64,000 nucleotides of DNA from Aquimarina amphilecti. Lineage in GTDB: Bacteria; Bacteroidota; Bacteroidia; Flavobacteriales; Flavobacteriaceae. Positions 7,044 to 16,517 of this stretch are shown here, piece after piece. The DNA is taken from contig NZ_FOAB01000001.1 in the NCBI RefSeq assembly GCF_900109375.1, forward strand, positions 868,001-932,000, read 5' to 3'. Every line of letters starts with the position of its first letter. Within the stretch, counting starts at the first letter, position 1. The position numbers and the translations under genes were made by a program. Below the pieces are notes generated by a model, which was not told the origin of the DNA, searched no databases, and was given only the letters and a program-made list of their open reading frames with translations.

Positions 7044-10028
7044 TTACATCTTAACATCTTCATTATTTTTTTCATAGTTAAAAAGATAATCTATATCCAT
7101 TTCCTTAACTTCTCCTAGTTTTTTAAGGGCTTTCATATCAACATCCTTTTTATTACCTATAACAAGAACATTATAATTCTCACCTTTGATATTCTCATTA
7201 AAAAACTTTTTAAGATCTGCTAGCTCCATATTCTTAATGGTATTATACATTTCCTCTCTATTATCATTATCTATCCCTCTTTTCTTAAGGTTTTCATAAG
7301 TCCAAAAGATATCTGATTTAGTTATACGCTGTGCTGCAATTTTCTTAAGAGTTGCAGTCTTAGCTTGATTAAATTGTTCTTCAGCTTCTGGCATATCAGT
7401 CATCAATTCCATCATCGCATCTACCGCTTCTGGCATTTTGTTTGCTTGTGTACCAACATATGCCATAACATAATCTGACTGTCCTACTTCTCTAGCTTGA
7501 TTATAGCTTGAAAATGCTGAATACGCTAACGATTTTGATTCTCGTATTTCCTGAAATACAATGGATGACAATCCACTACCAAAATAAGTGTTAAATAGTC
7601 GAGACGCTGCCATTTTTTTAGGGTCAAACTCCGCCCCTTTTGCTAACAAAAGCATCTCACTCTGCACCATATCATAATCTACAAAATATACGTTCCCTCC
7701 TGTTTCCTTTTCTTGATATTTAGCTTTCTCAGGATATTCTAATAAATCCGCTTTTACGATGTGATTTTTATCTAAAGAAGTTATAGCTCCATTGATATCA
7801 TTACCATAATAGAAAATTCGTTGTTTAAAATTACGTAACTCCTTAACCTTATCTACTAATTCTTGCGGACTCATTGCTTGTAATTCTGAAGCTGTATAAA
7901 TATTACGTAAACGTGAATTTTCACCGTATTTACCATAACTCATAAGTCCATTCCAAAAGATATTACCTTTCTGAGTTTTATTATCCTTACGACCCTTTAA
8001 AACCTTGTCTACATATTTATTATAAGTCTCCTGATTAGGCACTGCATTATTCCATAAATCCTCTAGCAGCGTTAAACTTGCATCAAGATTTTCTTTTAAT
8101 CCAGAAATACCAACATATGTTTTATCATCCGCAGTAAAAACATTATAACTAACTCCTATTTTATAGAACTCTTGTTTAAGTTGTTCTGGTGTATACTTAT
8201 CAGTACCTAAATAATCTAAATAACCAGCAGCTAAAGACATTTTCGGATCATGATCTTTACCCATATCAAAAATGATATTTAAACTAAAAATGTCATTGTT
8301 AGGGTTTTCAATATGTGACACTGACAATCCACTACTCGTTTTGTTCTCTTTAATAGCAGTTTTGTAATCAATAAACTGAGGAGATAGACTTGGTGTTTCT
8401 AACTTGTTAAACTCTTGTAAAAAATTAGACTCCTTGTCTCTATTTAATTCAATTGGTGTAATTCCGGGATTCTCAACCTTTACAATACTTTTATCTTCTC
8501 CTTTAATTTTATGAACTTCCACATAATTATTACCATATAGCGTGTTTGCAAACTCTACAACTTGTTGTTTTGTAATCTCCTTCATATTATCCAACATCGC
8601 TAAACGATTTTTCCAGTCCTGGAAACCTATAAATGCATCCAAATAAGAATATGCAGTAGAAGAAGCATTTTCATATTGTCTAATTTGGGATAAACGTAAA
8701 TCATTAACAACAGCATCTAACAACCATTCTTCGAACTCACCTTTCTTGATCTTTTCAATTTGAGCCAATAATAAATCTCTAACTTCATCTAATGTTTGAT
8801 CTTCTTTTGGAGTTCCATACAATAAATGGAATCCATAATCATTATCAAAATTTGTAAAAGAAGAAGCATTCTGAACTAGTTGCTTTTGATTTAGGTTTAA
8901 ATCTATCAATCCAGCTTGAGAATTCGCAAGCATATAATCAATTAAAGTAACTATTACTTCTTGTTCTGTTCCTTTTCCTTCAGTTCTAAAAGCTACATAA
9001 ATCGACTCGGACGTAGGACCATACACCTCTTTTTTAACTGGAGTGGTAAGTGGCTGTAATTTTTCAAAAGTAGGATGTGAAACTTCTTTCTTTTTATAAG
9101 ACCCAAAAGACTCATTTACTTTTTTGATTGTAGCATCAAAATCAATATCTCCAACTAATATTACAGCCATATTATTGGGCACATAGTACTTATCAAAGTA
9201 TGCATGGATTGCCTCCATCGAAGGGTTTTTAAGATGCTCTGATATCCCTATTGTAGATTGTGTGCCATATGGATGTGTTGGATACAAACCTTCTAAAACA
9301 GCAAAATACTGCTTGCGTCCATCGCTATCTTGACCTCTATTAAATTCTTCGTATACTGCTTCTAATTCTGTATGAAATAAACGCAATACTAACTTACTAA
9401 AACGCTCACTTTCTACAGTTAACCACTTATCTAATTCATTAGCCGGTATTTTATTTACATAAACTGTTTGCTCATTTGACGTAAATGCATTTGTTCCCTC
9501 TGCACCTAATGAACTTACCATCTTATCATATTCATTTGCTATAGAAACCTTAGAGGCTTCTTGAGAAACTTCATCTATCTTCTTATAAATTTCTTTTTTC
9601 TTAACAGTATCAGTTTCTTTTTTATGCGCTTCGTATAAATCTGAAATCTGTTTTAGAAAAACATTCTCCTTTTCAAAATCTTGAGTTCCTATCTTATCAG
9701 TTCCTTTAAATACCATATGCTCTAAATAGTGAGCTAAACCAGTATTATCTGCTGGATCATAAGTCGACCCTGCGCGTACTGCAATAAGAGTCTGAATTTT
9801 TGGTTCTTCTTGATTTTTTCCTAAGTACACTTTTAATCCATTTTCTAAAGTGTATAAGCGTAATCCTGTCGGATCATTAGAAACTGTTTCATAAGAAAAT
9901 CCAGCAGCATCTGTATGCTTCTCTACTTTAATTTCTTTTTCCGAAACTTTTTCTTGATTTGATGAATTCTTACAATTACTTAGTAGTACTACTAAAGATA
10001 ATAGTAAGAGAGATTTTAATGATTTCAT
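7044..10028 (-). CDS. M16 family zinc metalloprotease, lipoprotein
   Basis: A 994-residue protein with a lipoprotein signal (hydrophobic 5-17, lipobox LSNC, lipid-bearing Cys19). The inverted zinc motif HxxEH is present as HYLEH at 100-104, with the downstream Glu in the EAVYEEFNRG segment about 120 residues later as expected. It contains two M16 halves in one chain, the second (about 560-960) without a zinc motif, as in pitrilysin-type proteases that form a clam-shell chamber. It probably degrades peptides at the periplasmic face of an envelope membrane. The gene stands alone on the minus strand, separated from sucD by a terminator, and its own downstream end shares the hairpin at 6944-6975. 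Confidence 0.93.
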   Translation of the reverse strand: MKSLKSLLLLSLVVLLSNCKNSSNQEKVSEKEIKVEKHTDAAGFSYETVSNDPTGLRLYTLENGLKVYLGKNQEEPKIQTLIAVRAGSTYDPADNTGLAHYLEHMVFKGTDKIGTQDFEKENVFLKQISDLYEAHKKETDTVKKKEIYKKIDEVSQEASKVSIANEYDKMVSSLGAEGTNAFTSNEQTVYVNKIPANELDKWLTVESERFSKLVLRLFHTELEAVYEEFNRGQDSDGRKQYFAVLEGLYPTHPYGTQSTIGISEHLKNPSMEAIHAYFDKYYVPNNMAVILVGDIDFDATIKKVNESFGSYKKKEVSHPTFEKLQPLTTPVKKEVYGPTSESIYVAFRTEGKGTEQEVIVTLIDYMLANSQAGLIDLNLNQKQLVQNASSFTNFDNDYGFHLLYGTPKEDQTLDEVRDLLLAQIEKIKKGEFEEWLLDAVVNDLRLSQIRQYENASSTAYSYLDAFIGFQDWKNRLAMLDNMKEITKQQVVEFANTLYGNNYVEVHKIKGEDKSIVKVENPGITPIELNRDKESNFLQEFNKLETPSLSPQFIDYKTAIKENKTSSGLSVSHIENPNNDIFSLNIIFDMGKDHDPKMSLAAGYLDYLGTDKYTPEQLKQEFYKIGVSYNVFTADDKTYVGISGLKENLDASLTLLEDLWNNAVPNQETYNKYVDKVLKGRKDNKTQKGNIFWNGLMSYGKYGENSRLRNIYTASELQAMSPQELVDKVKELRNFKQRIFYYGNDINGAITSLDKNHIVKADLLEYPEKAKYQEKETGGNVYFVDYDMVQSEMLLLAKGAEFDPKKMAASRLFNTYFGSGLSSIVFQEIRESKSLAYSAFSSYNQAREVGQSDYVMAYVGTQANKMPEAVDAMMELMTDMPEAEEQFNQAKTATLKKIAAQRITKSDIFWTYENLKKRGIDNDNREEMYNTIKNMELADLKKFFNENIKGENYNVLVIGNKKDVDMKALKKLGEVKEMDIDYLFNYEKNNEDVKM

Positions 10029-10127
10029 TTAAATAGTTTAAGTTACTGTTTCTTTAACATTCTATTAAACGCAAAATGTTAATACATGTTACGGTTTTTA
10101 AGAATACTTTAACACGGATCCAAAAAG

Positions 10128-10162
10128 AAAAGTCCAAAAGGAAAAAACCTCTTGGACTTTTT
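10128..10162 (-). terminator. Hairpin terminator after sucD
   Basis: AAGTCCAAAAGG pairs with CCTCTTGGACTT (one mismatch) around an A-rich loop. It lies about 40 bp downstream of the sucD stop on the minus strand, with a T-rich tail there. Confidence 0.85.
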
Positions 10163-10204
10163 ATATATTATTATAAAATAATTAAATACCCTTTTCCGTA
10201 TTTT

Positions 10205-11077
10205 CTAACCTAATACTTCAGCAACTTTTTTACCAATTTCCGCTGGAGAATCAACCACGTGAATTCCACATTCTCTCATGATCGCTTTTTTAGCAGCAGC
10301 AGTATCTTCACTTCCACCTACAATAGCACCTGCGTGCCCCATCGTACGACCTGCAGGAGCAGTTTCTCCAGCAATAAACCCAACAACTGGTTTAGAAGTT
10401 CCGCTTTCTTTAATCCATTTTGCAGCATCAGCTTCTAACTGACCTCCAATCTCACCTATCATTACAACACAACTTGTATCTGGATCGTTAATCAATAATT
10501 CAACCGCCTCTTTTGTAGTAGTTCCAATAATTGGATCTCCACCGATACCTATCGCAGTAGTAATTCCTAATCCTTGTTTTACAACTTGATCAGCCGCTTC
10601 ATATGTTAAAGTTCCAGATTTAGAAACAATCCCCACATTTCCTTTTTTGAAAACAAATCCTGGCATAATACCAACTTTAGCTTCACCTGGAGTAATAACA
10701 CCTGGGCAGTTAGGACCGATCAAACGACAATTTTTATCTTTTATATAGTTAGAAGCAGTAATCATATCCGCAACAGGAATACCTTCTGTAATTGTTATAA
10801 TAACTTTAATTCCTGCATCCGCTGCTTCCATAATAGCATCTGCAGCAAATGCTGGTGGTACAAAAATAATAGTGGTATCTGCTCCCACCTGCTTAACTGC
10901 TTCTTCTACCGTGTTAAAAACTGGCTTATCAAGATGAACTTGACCACCTTTACCTGGAGTAACTCCACCGACAACGTTGGTACCATACTCGATCATTTGA
11001 CCTGCGTGAAAAGTACCTTCACTACCTGTAAAACCTTGAACTATTATTTTAGAATCCTTATTTACTAGAACACTCAT
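10205..11077 (-). CDS. sucD: Succinate-CoA ligase, alpha subunit
   Basis: A 290-residue protein of normal family length. The CoA-binding Rossmann half starts with [15 protein letters not shown] and contains [10 protein letters not shown]. The ligase half has [19 protein letters not shown], and the active-site loop [13 protein letters not shown] carries the His that becomes phosphorylated. With the beta subunit (not in this window) it converts succinyl-CoA, phosphate and NDP to succinate, CoA and NTP in the TCA cycle. It is at the 3' end of the lipid A/efp cluster but 166 bp apart, with its own candidate promoter and its own terminator, so it is probably a separate transcript. Confidence 0.97.
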   Translation of the reverse strand: MSVLVNKDSKIIVQGFTGSEGTFHAGQMIEYGTNVVGGVTPGKGGQVHLDKPVFNTVEEAVKQVGADTTIIFVPPAFAADAIMEAADAGIKVIITITEGIPVADMITASNYIKDKNCRLIGPNCPGVITPGEAKVGIMPGFVFKKGNVGIVSKSGTLTYEAADQVVKQGLGITTAIGIGGDPIIGTTTKEAVELLINDPDTSCVVMIGEIGGQLEADAAKWIKESGTSKPVVGFIAGETAPAGRTMGHAGAIVGGSEDTAAAKKAIMRECGIHVVDSPAEIGKKVAEVLG

Positions 11078-11111
11078 TGCGTTATGATTTTTTTATTTTT
11101 TTTAGCAGTTT

Positions 11112-11143
11112 CAAAAGTACGGTTTTGAACATTATAGTTAAAA
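11112..11143 (-). promoter_or_regulatory. Candidate sucD promoter
   Basis: On the minus strand TACTTTTG (plus 11112-11119) matches TAnnTTTG, with a TTTT box about 20 bp upstream (plus 11140-11143). It lies 35-65 bp before the sucD ATG. Confidence 0.5.
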
Positions 11144-11243
11144 TGAAAAATCAAAAAAAAACATTTTTTTAATTTTTTGATTTCATAAAGCTTTTAATGA
11201 AGTTTTATAAAAAACCGAACCTAATTTCTTAGATATAAATAAT

Positions 11244-11651
11244 CTATTTAGAAAAAAATGACTTTAAATTCTCTTGCGTATTATCTCCTTGCTGACTTAT
11301 TTGATATCCTCTATATAATTTATCATTTTTTAACTCCCAGATTGCAATAAAATGTGCTATTGCTTCTTCTTTATCTGGTCGTTCTATAGTCGTAGCAACA
11401 TATGTATACCTGATAGTCACCATACCATCTTCTTCTAAAAGATGACTAATTTCACATTTAAAAGTTTCGAATGAACTAGACATTTCCTTAAACATCATCT
11501 TAATATCCTCGAAACCTTTTTTATTATAGCCAAAGCTACTATTCCAATTTAATTCAACCTCGGGATGTAAATATTCAGAAAAGGCATCTATATTATGAAT
11601 CAAATCCGTCTGATAAAAGGACTTAACTACCTCTTTTGCTGTTTTACTCAT
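11244..11651 (-). CDS. NTF2-like (SnoaL-type) protein
   Basis: A 135-residue protein with the usual NTF2/SnoaL layout: N-terminal helices (AKEVVKSFYQTDLIHNIDAFSEYLHPEVELNW), then a helix and a curved sheet (MVTIRYTYVATTIE, AHFIAIWELKNDKLYRGYQISQQ). It lacks an obvious catalytic dyad, so either a ligand-binding or an isomerase-like role is possible. Its ATG overlaps the stop of the upstream lpxD-like gene by 8 bp, so it is translationally coupled to the end of the lipid A operon. Its link to lipid A is not known. Cytoplasmic, no signal peptide. Confidence 0.75.
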   Translation of the reverse strand: MSKTAKEVVKSFYQTDLIHNIDAFSEYLHPEVELNWNSSFGYNKKGFEDIKMMFKEMSSSFETFKCEISHLLEEDGMVTIRYTYVATTIERPDKEEAIAHFIAIWELKNDKLYRGYQISQQGDNTQENLKSFFSK

Positions 11652-12582
11652 TATTCTTCAATTTTTCTATTATTTCGGGTATTTGCCGAATCGCTGCAAT
11701 TTCTTTATATTTTTTTCTAAAATCATCCGCAGGTGTACCAAAATAACTTTTATTACCCTCTAATGATTTACTAATACCTGATTGTGCGGAAACTACAGCT
11801 TTGCTACCAATAGTTATTCCACTAGTAACTCCAACTTGTCCCCATAAAGTAACTTCATCTTCAATTACAACACATCCAGCAATACCAACCTGAGAAGCAA
11901 TTAAACACTTTTTTCCAATAACAGTATCATGACCTATATGAACTTGGTTATCTATTTTTGATCCTTCCTGTATCGTAGTATCACCTGTAACACCTCTATC
12001 AATAGTGCATAATGTACCTAAATCAACATTATCTCCTATCACAACTCTACCTCCAGAAATTAATTTATCAAAACCTTCTGGTCTTTTTTTATAATAAAAA
12101 GCATCCGCTCCCAATACAGTTCCAGAATGTATAGTCACATTATTCCCTATGACAGTATTATCATAAAGACTAACATTAGAATGAATCAAACAATTATCCC
12201 CTATAATTACGTTATTACCCACAAAAACTCCAGGTTGAACTACTGTATTAGTTCCAATTTTTGCTGTATTCGAAATTATGGAAGTAGCTTTTTCAAAAGG
12301 CTTAAAATATGTAGTTAGCTTATTGAAATCTCTAAAAGGATCATCAGAAATAAGTAAAGCTTTCCCTTCAGGACAAGACACTTTTTTATTAATCAATACC
12401 ACAGTAGCATCACTTTCTAATGCTTTATCATAATATTTAGGGTGATCTACAAAAACAATATCACCAGGTGTCACTACATGAATTTCGTTCATTCCTAGAA
12501 CAGGAAAATCTTCATCTCCTATAAATTCCGAAGATATTATAGTAGCGATTTGTTTAAGAGTATGTGTTTGAGGAAACTTCAT
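11644..12582 (-). CDS. Second LpxD-like acyltransferase
   Basis: A 312-residue paralogue of the LpxD encoded at 15464-16492. It has the N-terminal uridine-binding-like domain (1-95, with DIVFVDHPKYYDKAL), then a left-handed beta-helix of hexapeptide repeats (about 100-265: IGTNTVVQPGVFVG, IGDNCLIHSNVSL). The region QVHIGHDTVIGKKC carries the His expected to act as base. The C-terminus is longer and Lys-rich (FGTPADDFRKKYKEI). LpxD enzymes add a 3-hydroxyacyl chain to UDP-3-O-acyl-glucosamine. This copy may acylate another substrate or have different chain-length preference; that is inference. It is downstream of efp in the same operon and overlaps the NTF2-like gene. Confidence 0.85.
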   Translation of the reverse strand: MKFPQTHTLKQIATIISSEFIGDEDFPVLGMNEIHVVTPGDIVFVDHPKYYDKALESDATVVLINKKVSCPEGKALLISDDPFRDFNKLTTYFKPFEKATSIISNTAKIGTNTVVQPGVFVGNNVIIGDNCLIHSNVSLYDNTVIGNNVTIHSGTVLGADAFYYKKRPEGFDKLISGGRVVIGDNVDLGTLCTIDRGVTGDTTIQEGSKIDNQVHIGHDTVIGKKCLIASQVGIAGCVVIEDEVTLWGQVGVTSGITIGSKAVVSAQSGISKSLEGNKSYFGTPADDFRKKYKEIAAIRQIPEIIEKLKNNE

Positions 12583-12622
12583 TATATAATTTGAAATTCA
12601 GAATATAATTATTGTGTATTAA

Positions 12623-13189
12623 TTATTCTTTAATACGTTCTTTATAAGTTCCTTTCTCTGTTTCAACTTTGATCTTATCACCTTCATTAATAAATAAAGG
12701 TACCATTACCTCTGCTCCTGTTTCAACAGTTGCTGGTTTTGTAGCATTTGTAGCTGTATTTCCTTTTACTCCAGGCTCAGTAGCTGTAACTTCTAAAATT
12801 ACACTTGCAGGCATTTCTACAGAAAGTGGCATTTGATCTTCTGAATTTATAATTACAGTAACCACTGCACCTTCTTTTAACAATCCTGGTGCATCAAGAG
12901 AAGATTTCTCTAATGTAATTTGATTATAATCTTCAGTATTCATAAAATGGAATGTATCTCCTTCTGCATATAGAAATTGAAACTTGTGAGTCTCTACTCT
13001 AACTTCATCTATTTTATGACCTGCAGAAAATGTATTATCAATCACTTTCCCTGTAGTAACACTTTTTAATTTTGTACGAACAAAAGCAGGACCTTTTCCT
13101 GGTTTTACATGTAAAAATTCTATAATCTTAAATATATCATGATTGTACTTAATACACAATCCGTTTCTAATATCACTAGTACTTGCCAT
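12623..13189 (-). CDS. efp: Translation elongation factor P
   Basis: A 188-residue protein of normal length with three beta-barrel domains. The loop KPGKGPAFVR places Lys32 at the tip that enters the peptidyl-transferase centre; it is Lys, not the Arg of rhamnosylated EF-P. The C-terminal OB domain ends in GDKIKVETEKGTYKERIKE, typical for EF-P. It relieves stalling at consecutive prolines. No epmA-type modifying gene is in the window. It sits inside the lipid A operon between lpxA and the second lpxD-like gene, with 40-50 bp gaps on both sides. Confidence 0.96.
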   Translation of the reverse strand: MASTSDIRNGLCIKYNHDIFKIIEFLHVKPGKGPAFVRTKLKSVTTGKVIDNTFSAGHKIDEVRVETHKFQFLYAEGDTFHFMNTEDYNQITLEKSSLDAPGLLKEGAVVTVIINSEDQMPLSVEMPASVILEVTATEPGVKGNTATNATKPATVETGAEVMVPLFINEGDKIKVETEKGTYKERIKE

Positions 13190-13236
13190 TGTTATCTTCT
13201 ATTACTTATTGTTATATTCTTTTCTATAAGTATTAT

Positions 13237-14019
13237 CTAATTAGAAAAATATCCTTTCATAATACCTCTTTGAGAGTTTTTAATAAACTCTAATACTTCA
13301 TCTCGTTCAGGTGTAGCTTCCATTTCTGCTTCTATAATTGCTACTGCTTGAGAGTTATTATAGTTACTTTGATACAATATTCTATAAATAGATTGTATCT
13401 CTCTTATTTTTTCTGTCGTAAACCCTCTTCTTCGTAATCCTATAGAATTTATTCCAACATATGAAAGCGGCTCACGAGCTGCCTTTGCATATGGAGGTAC
13501 GTCTTTACGAACTAATGAACCACCTGTTACAAACGCGTGATTACCTATACTACAAAACTGCTGAACTGCTGCCATACCAGCTAAAACTACATAATCTCCA
13601 ACATTAATATGACCTGCTAATGTACTATTATTAGAAAATATGCAATTATCACCCACTATACAATCGTGTGCTATGTGACAATATGCCATTATCCAACAAT
13701 TCTTACCAATTTTGGTCTTCATTCTATCCGCAGTACCTCTATTAATAGTAACGCATTCTCTGATCGTAGTGTTATCTCCTATTTCGGTCGTAGTATCTTC
13801 ATCATTAAATTTTTTATCTTGAGGAGTTGCAGAAATAACAGCTCCAGGAAAAATACTACAATTTTTACCTATACGAGCACCTTCCATTATAGTAACATTA
13901 GAACCAATCCAGGTTCCTTCACCTATAACTACATTATTATGAATCGTAGTAAAAGGTTCGATAACTACATTTTTTGCAATTTTTGCTCCTGGGTGAACAT
14001 ATGCTAAAGGCTGATTCAT
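13237..14019 (-). CDS. lpxA: UDP-GlcNAc acyltransferase LpxA
   Basis: A 260-residue hexapeptide-repeat acyltransferase: a left-handed beta-helix over about residues 8-185 (YVHPGAKIAKNVVIEPFTTI and following repeats) and a helical C-terminus (TTEKIREIQSIYRILYQS). The segment AYCHIAHDCIVGDNC contains the catalytic His region. It catalyses the first step of lipid A synthesis, adding a 3-hydroxyacyl group from ACP to UDP-GlcNAc, as a cytoplasmic trimer. It lies 48 bp downstream of lpxC/fabZ and 47 bp upstream of efp on the same strand. Confidence 0.96.
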   Translation of the reverse strand: MNQPLAYVHPGAKIAKNVVIEPFTTIHNNVVIGEGTWIGSNVTIMEGARIGKNCSIFPGAVISATPQDKKFNDEDTTTEIGDNTTIRECVTINRGTADRMKTKIGKNCWIMAYCHIAHDCIVGDNCIFSNNSTLAGHINVGDYVVLAGMAAVQQFCSIGNHAFVTGGSLVRKDVPPYAKAAREPLSYVGINSIGLRRRGFTTEKIREIQSIYRILYQSNYNNSQAVAIIEAEMEATPERDEVLEFIKNSQRGIMKGYFSN

Positions 14020-14067
14020 TTATTTTGTTTTAATGTTTTAATATATAATAACATATATATTAAATAA

Positions 14068-15477
14068 TTATTTTGATTTAACTATTTGTGCCATGAGTTC
14101 TGCTTCAGTAACTAATTTTCCATTAGCATACGCAAAACCCTGCATATGGCAAATACCTCTTCTTATAGGAGTTAACAACTCTAACTTAAATATCAATGTA
14201 TCTCCAGGAAGTACTTGTTGTTTAAACTTTACTTTATCAATTTTCATGAAATAAGTCAAGTAATTTTCTGGATCTGGTACTGTACTAAGTGCGAGAATAC
14301 CTCCTGTCTGTGCCATTGCTTCTACTTGCATAACTCCAGGCATTACTGGTGCTCCAGGGAAATGTCCAACGAAAAAAGGTTCATTCATCGTTACATTTTT
14401 CATTCCTACAACATGCTTATCCGACATTTCTAAAATTCGATCTATCAATAAAAAAGGTGGTCTATGCGGAAGCATAGTCATTATCTTATTGATATCCATC
14501 AAAGGTTCCTGATTTAAATCAAACTTAGGAACTTTATTTCGCTTCTCAATTTTAATGATTTTAGAAAGTTTCTTAGCAAATTGAGTATTTACATAATGAC
14601 CTGGTTTATTTGCTATAATTTTTCCTCTAATACGTGTTCCTATAAGGGCAAGATCTCCTATAACATCTAGTAATTTGTGTCTTGCAGCTTCATTAGGATA
14701 GTGCAACGTTAAATTATCTAATATTCCGTTTGGTTTTATAGCAATAGATTCTTTTCCAAAAGCGACTTTTAGTTTTTCCATGGTACCTGAACTTAATTCC
14801 TTGTCCACATAAACTATCGCATTGTTTAAATCTCCCCCTTTTATCAAACCATGTTCTAATAACATTTCTAGTTCATGCAAAAAACTAAATGTTCTAGCGT
14901 CTGCTATCTCTTCTTTAAACTCTGAAAGGTGTTTTAACGAAGCATTTTGGGTTCCTAAAACTTTGGTGCCAAAATCGACCATTGTAGTTACCTGATATTC
15001 ATCTGATGGCATTACAATAATCTCACTACCAGATTCTTCATCCGTATACGAAATTACATCTTTAACAATGTATTCATCTCTTTCTACTTCTTGTTCCACG
15101 ATACCTGCTTGTTCTAAAGCTTGTATAAAAAACTTACTAGAACCATCCATAATAGGAGGTTCCGAAGCATTAAGTTCTATTAAAAGGTTATCAATTTCGA
15201 GACCAACACAAGCAGCCAAAACATGCTCTGAAGTCTGAATACTAACGCCATTTTTCTCAAGATTCGTACCTCTTTGAGTATTTACAACATAATTAGCATC
15301 TGCCTCTATAATTGGATTTCCTTCTAAATCAACACGGCAAAAAGCATATCCGTGATTCTCAGGTGCAGGTTTAAAAGTAAGTGTAACTTCTTTTCCTGTA
15401 TGAAGTCCTACTCCTTTAAGTTCTACTTCTTTCTGAATAGTTCTTTGTTTGTTTGCAACGGAATTACTCATTGTCAT
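14068..15477 (-). CDS. lpxC/fabZ: Bifunctional LpxC deacetylase / FabZ dehydratase
   Basis: A 469-residue natural fusion typical of Bacteroidota. The N-terminal LpxC part (about 12-305) has VELKGVGLHTGKEV, the zinc His in TSEHVLAA and the metal segment ARHKLLDVIGDLALIG. The C-terminal FabZ part (about 325-469) has LPHRPPFLLIDRILE with the catalytic His, then GHFPGAPVMPGVMQVEAMAQ with the catalytic Glu. LpxC commits the pathway by deacetylating UDP-3-O-acyl-GlcNAc; FabZ dehydrates 3-hydroxyacyl-ACP and so competes for the acyl donor. The gene overlaps the end of lpxD. ATGs at 15477 and 15471 are both possible; the second gives an ATGAGTAA overlap with the lpxD stop. Confidence 0.96.
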   Translation of the reverse strand: MTMSNSVANKQRTIQKEVELKGVGLHTGKEVTLTFKPAPENHGYAFCRVDLEGNPIIEADANYVVNTQRGTNLEKNGVSIQTSEHVLAACVGLEIDNLLIELNASEPPIMDGSSKFFIQALEQAGIVEQEVERDEYIVKDVISYTDEESGSEIIVMPSDEYQVTTMVDFGTKVLGTQNASLKHLSEFKEEIADARTFSFLHELEMLLEHGLIKGGDLNNAIVYVDKELSSGTMEKLKVAFGKESIAIKPNGILDNLTLHYPNEAARHKLLDVIGDLALIGTRIRGKIIANKPGHYVNTQFAKKLSKIIKIEKRNKVPKFDLNQEPLMDINKIMTMLPHRPPFLLIDRILEMSDKHVVGMKNVTMNEPFFVGHFPGAPVMPGVMQVEAMAQTGGILALSTVPDPENYLTYFMKIDKVKFKQQVLPGDTLIFKLELLTPIRRGICHMQGFAYANGKLVTEAELMAQIVKSK

Positions 15478-16492
15478 CTATCTTTTTCTCAAGTTTGTAT
15501 ACTCTATCTACAATTTTGGGTAAATTTTTAAAATGTACATAAGATTTATTATAATCTGAGTACCCTAGTGCTGGAGAACCTTGAATAGCTTCTCCATCTT
15601 TAATATTTCTTCCGATGCCTGATTGAGCTTGAATTCTGACATTATTACCTATTACTAGATGTCCTGCAATACCAACCTGGCCTCCTATTAAACAATGCTT
15701 TCCTATTTTGGTAGAACCTGCAATCCCCGTTTGGGCAGCAATAGCGGTATGCTCTCCTATCTCTACGTTGTGTGCTATCTGAATCTGATTATCAAGCTTT
15801 ACTCCTCTTCGAATAATAGTCGACCCTAGAGTAGCTCTATCAATTGTTGTTCCTGCTCCAACATCTACATTAGATTCTATAATAACATTTCCTGTTTGAG
15901 GAACCTTACTATATTCTCCTTTTTCATTAGGTGTAAATCCAAATCCATCTGCACCAACAATGGCACCGCTATGGATAACACAATCATCACCTATAATTGA
16001 TTCAGAATATATTTTAGCACCTGCAAAAACAACAACGTTATTTCCCATAGTTACATTATCTCCTATATAAACATTGGGATAGATTTTGGCATTTTCTCCA
16101 ATATTTACATTATCACCTAAATAAGAGAATGCACCTAAATACATATTCTCTCCATATTTAGCAGTCTCCGAAATAAAACTAGGCTGTTCAATACCTGTTT
16201 TATTCATCTTTACCATATTGTAATAATCCAATAACTGTGAGAATGCTTTATAAGCATCATCTACTCTAATCAAAGTGGTCTTAATATCAGACTCAGCTTC
16301 AAATGTTTTATCTACTATAGTGATTGACGCATCAGTAGAATAAATGTATGGAGTATATTTGGGGTTAGATAAGAACGTGAGCGAACCTTTAGTCCCTTCT
16401 TCTATCTTTGCTAGTTTTGATACTTCTACGGTTTCATCTCCCTCGATTTCACCATTTAGAATACCTGCAATTTGTGTGGCTGTAAAAATCAT
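15464..16492 (-). CDS. lpxD: UDP-3-O-acylglucosamine N-acyltransferase LpxD
   Basis: A 342-residue protein: N-terminal uridine-binding domain (FTATQIAGILNGEIEGDE, LTFLSNPKYTPYIYST), a hexapeptide beta-helix (about 105-310) with QIAHNVEIGEHTAIAAQTG containing the catalytic His, and a C-terminal helix. It transfers a 3-hydroxyacyl chain to the amine left by LpxC. The ATG at 16492 is preferred: an upstream in-frame TTG at 16501 would add three residues, while MIFTATQIA is the usual family N-terminus. It is preceded by the HD hydrolase gene (25 bp) and overlaps lpxC/fabZ, heading the lipid A operon. Confidence 0.95.
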   Translation of the reverse strand: MIFTATQIAGILNGEIEGDETVEVSKLAKIEEGTKGSLTFLSNPKYTPYIYSTDASITIVDKTFEAESDIKTTLIRVDDAYKAFSQLLDYYNMVKMNKTGIEQPSFISETAKYGENMYLGAFSYLGDNVNIGENAKIYPNVYIGDNVTMGNNVVVFAGAKIYSESIIGDDCVIHSGAIVGADGFGFTPNEKGEYSKVPQTGNVIIESNVDVGAGTTIDRATLGSTIIRRGVKLDNQIQIAHNVEIGEHTAIAAQTGIAGSTKIGKHCLIGGQVGIAGHLVIGNNVRIQAQSGIGRNIKDGEAIQGSPALGYSDYNKSYVHFKNLPKIVDRVYKLEKKIDDNE

Positions 16493-16517
16493 TAGCAACA
16501 AAAGTATAAAAAATGTG

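Noticed and set aside
13666..14007. 113-residue ORF opposite lpxA
   Set aside because: The hexapeptide repeats of lpxA give a periodic antisense frame rich in Thr/Ser/Phe; it has no start context and no domain. The similar frame at 12127-12318 opposite the second lpxD-like gene is the same effect.
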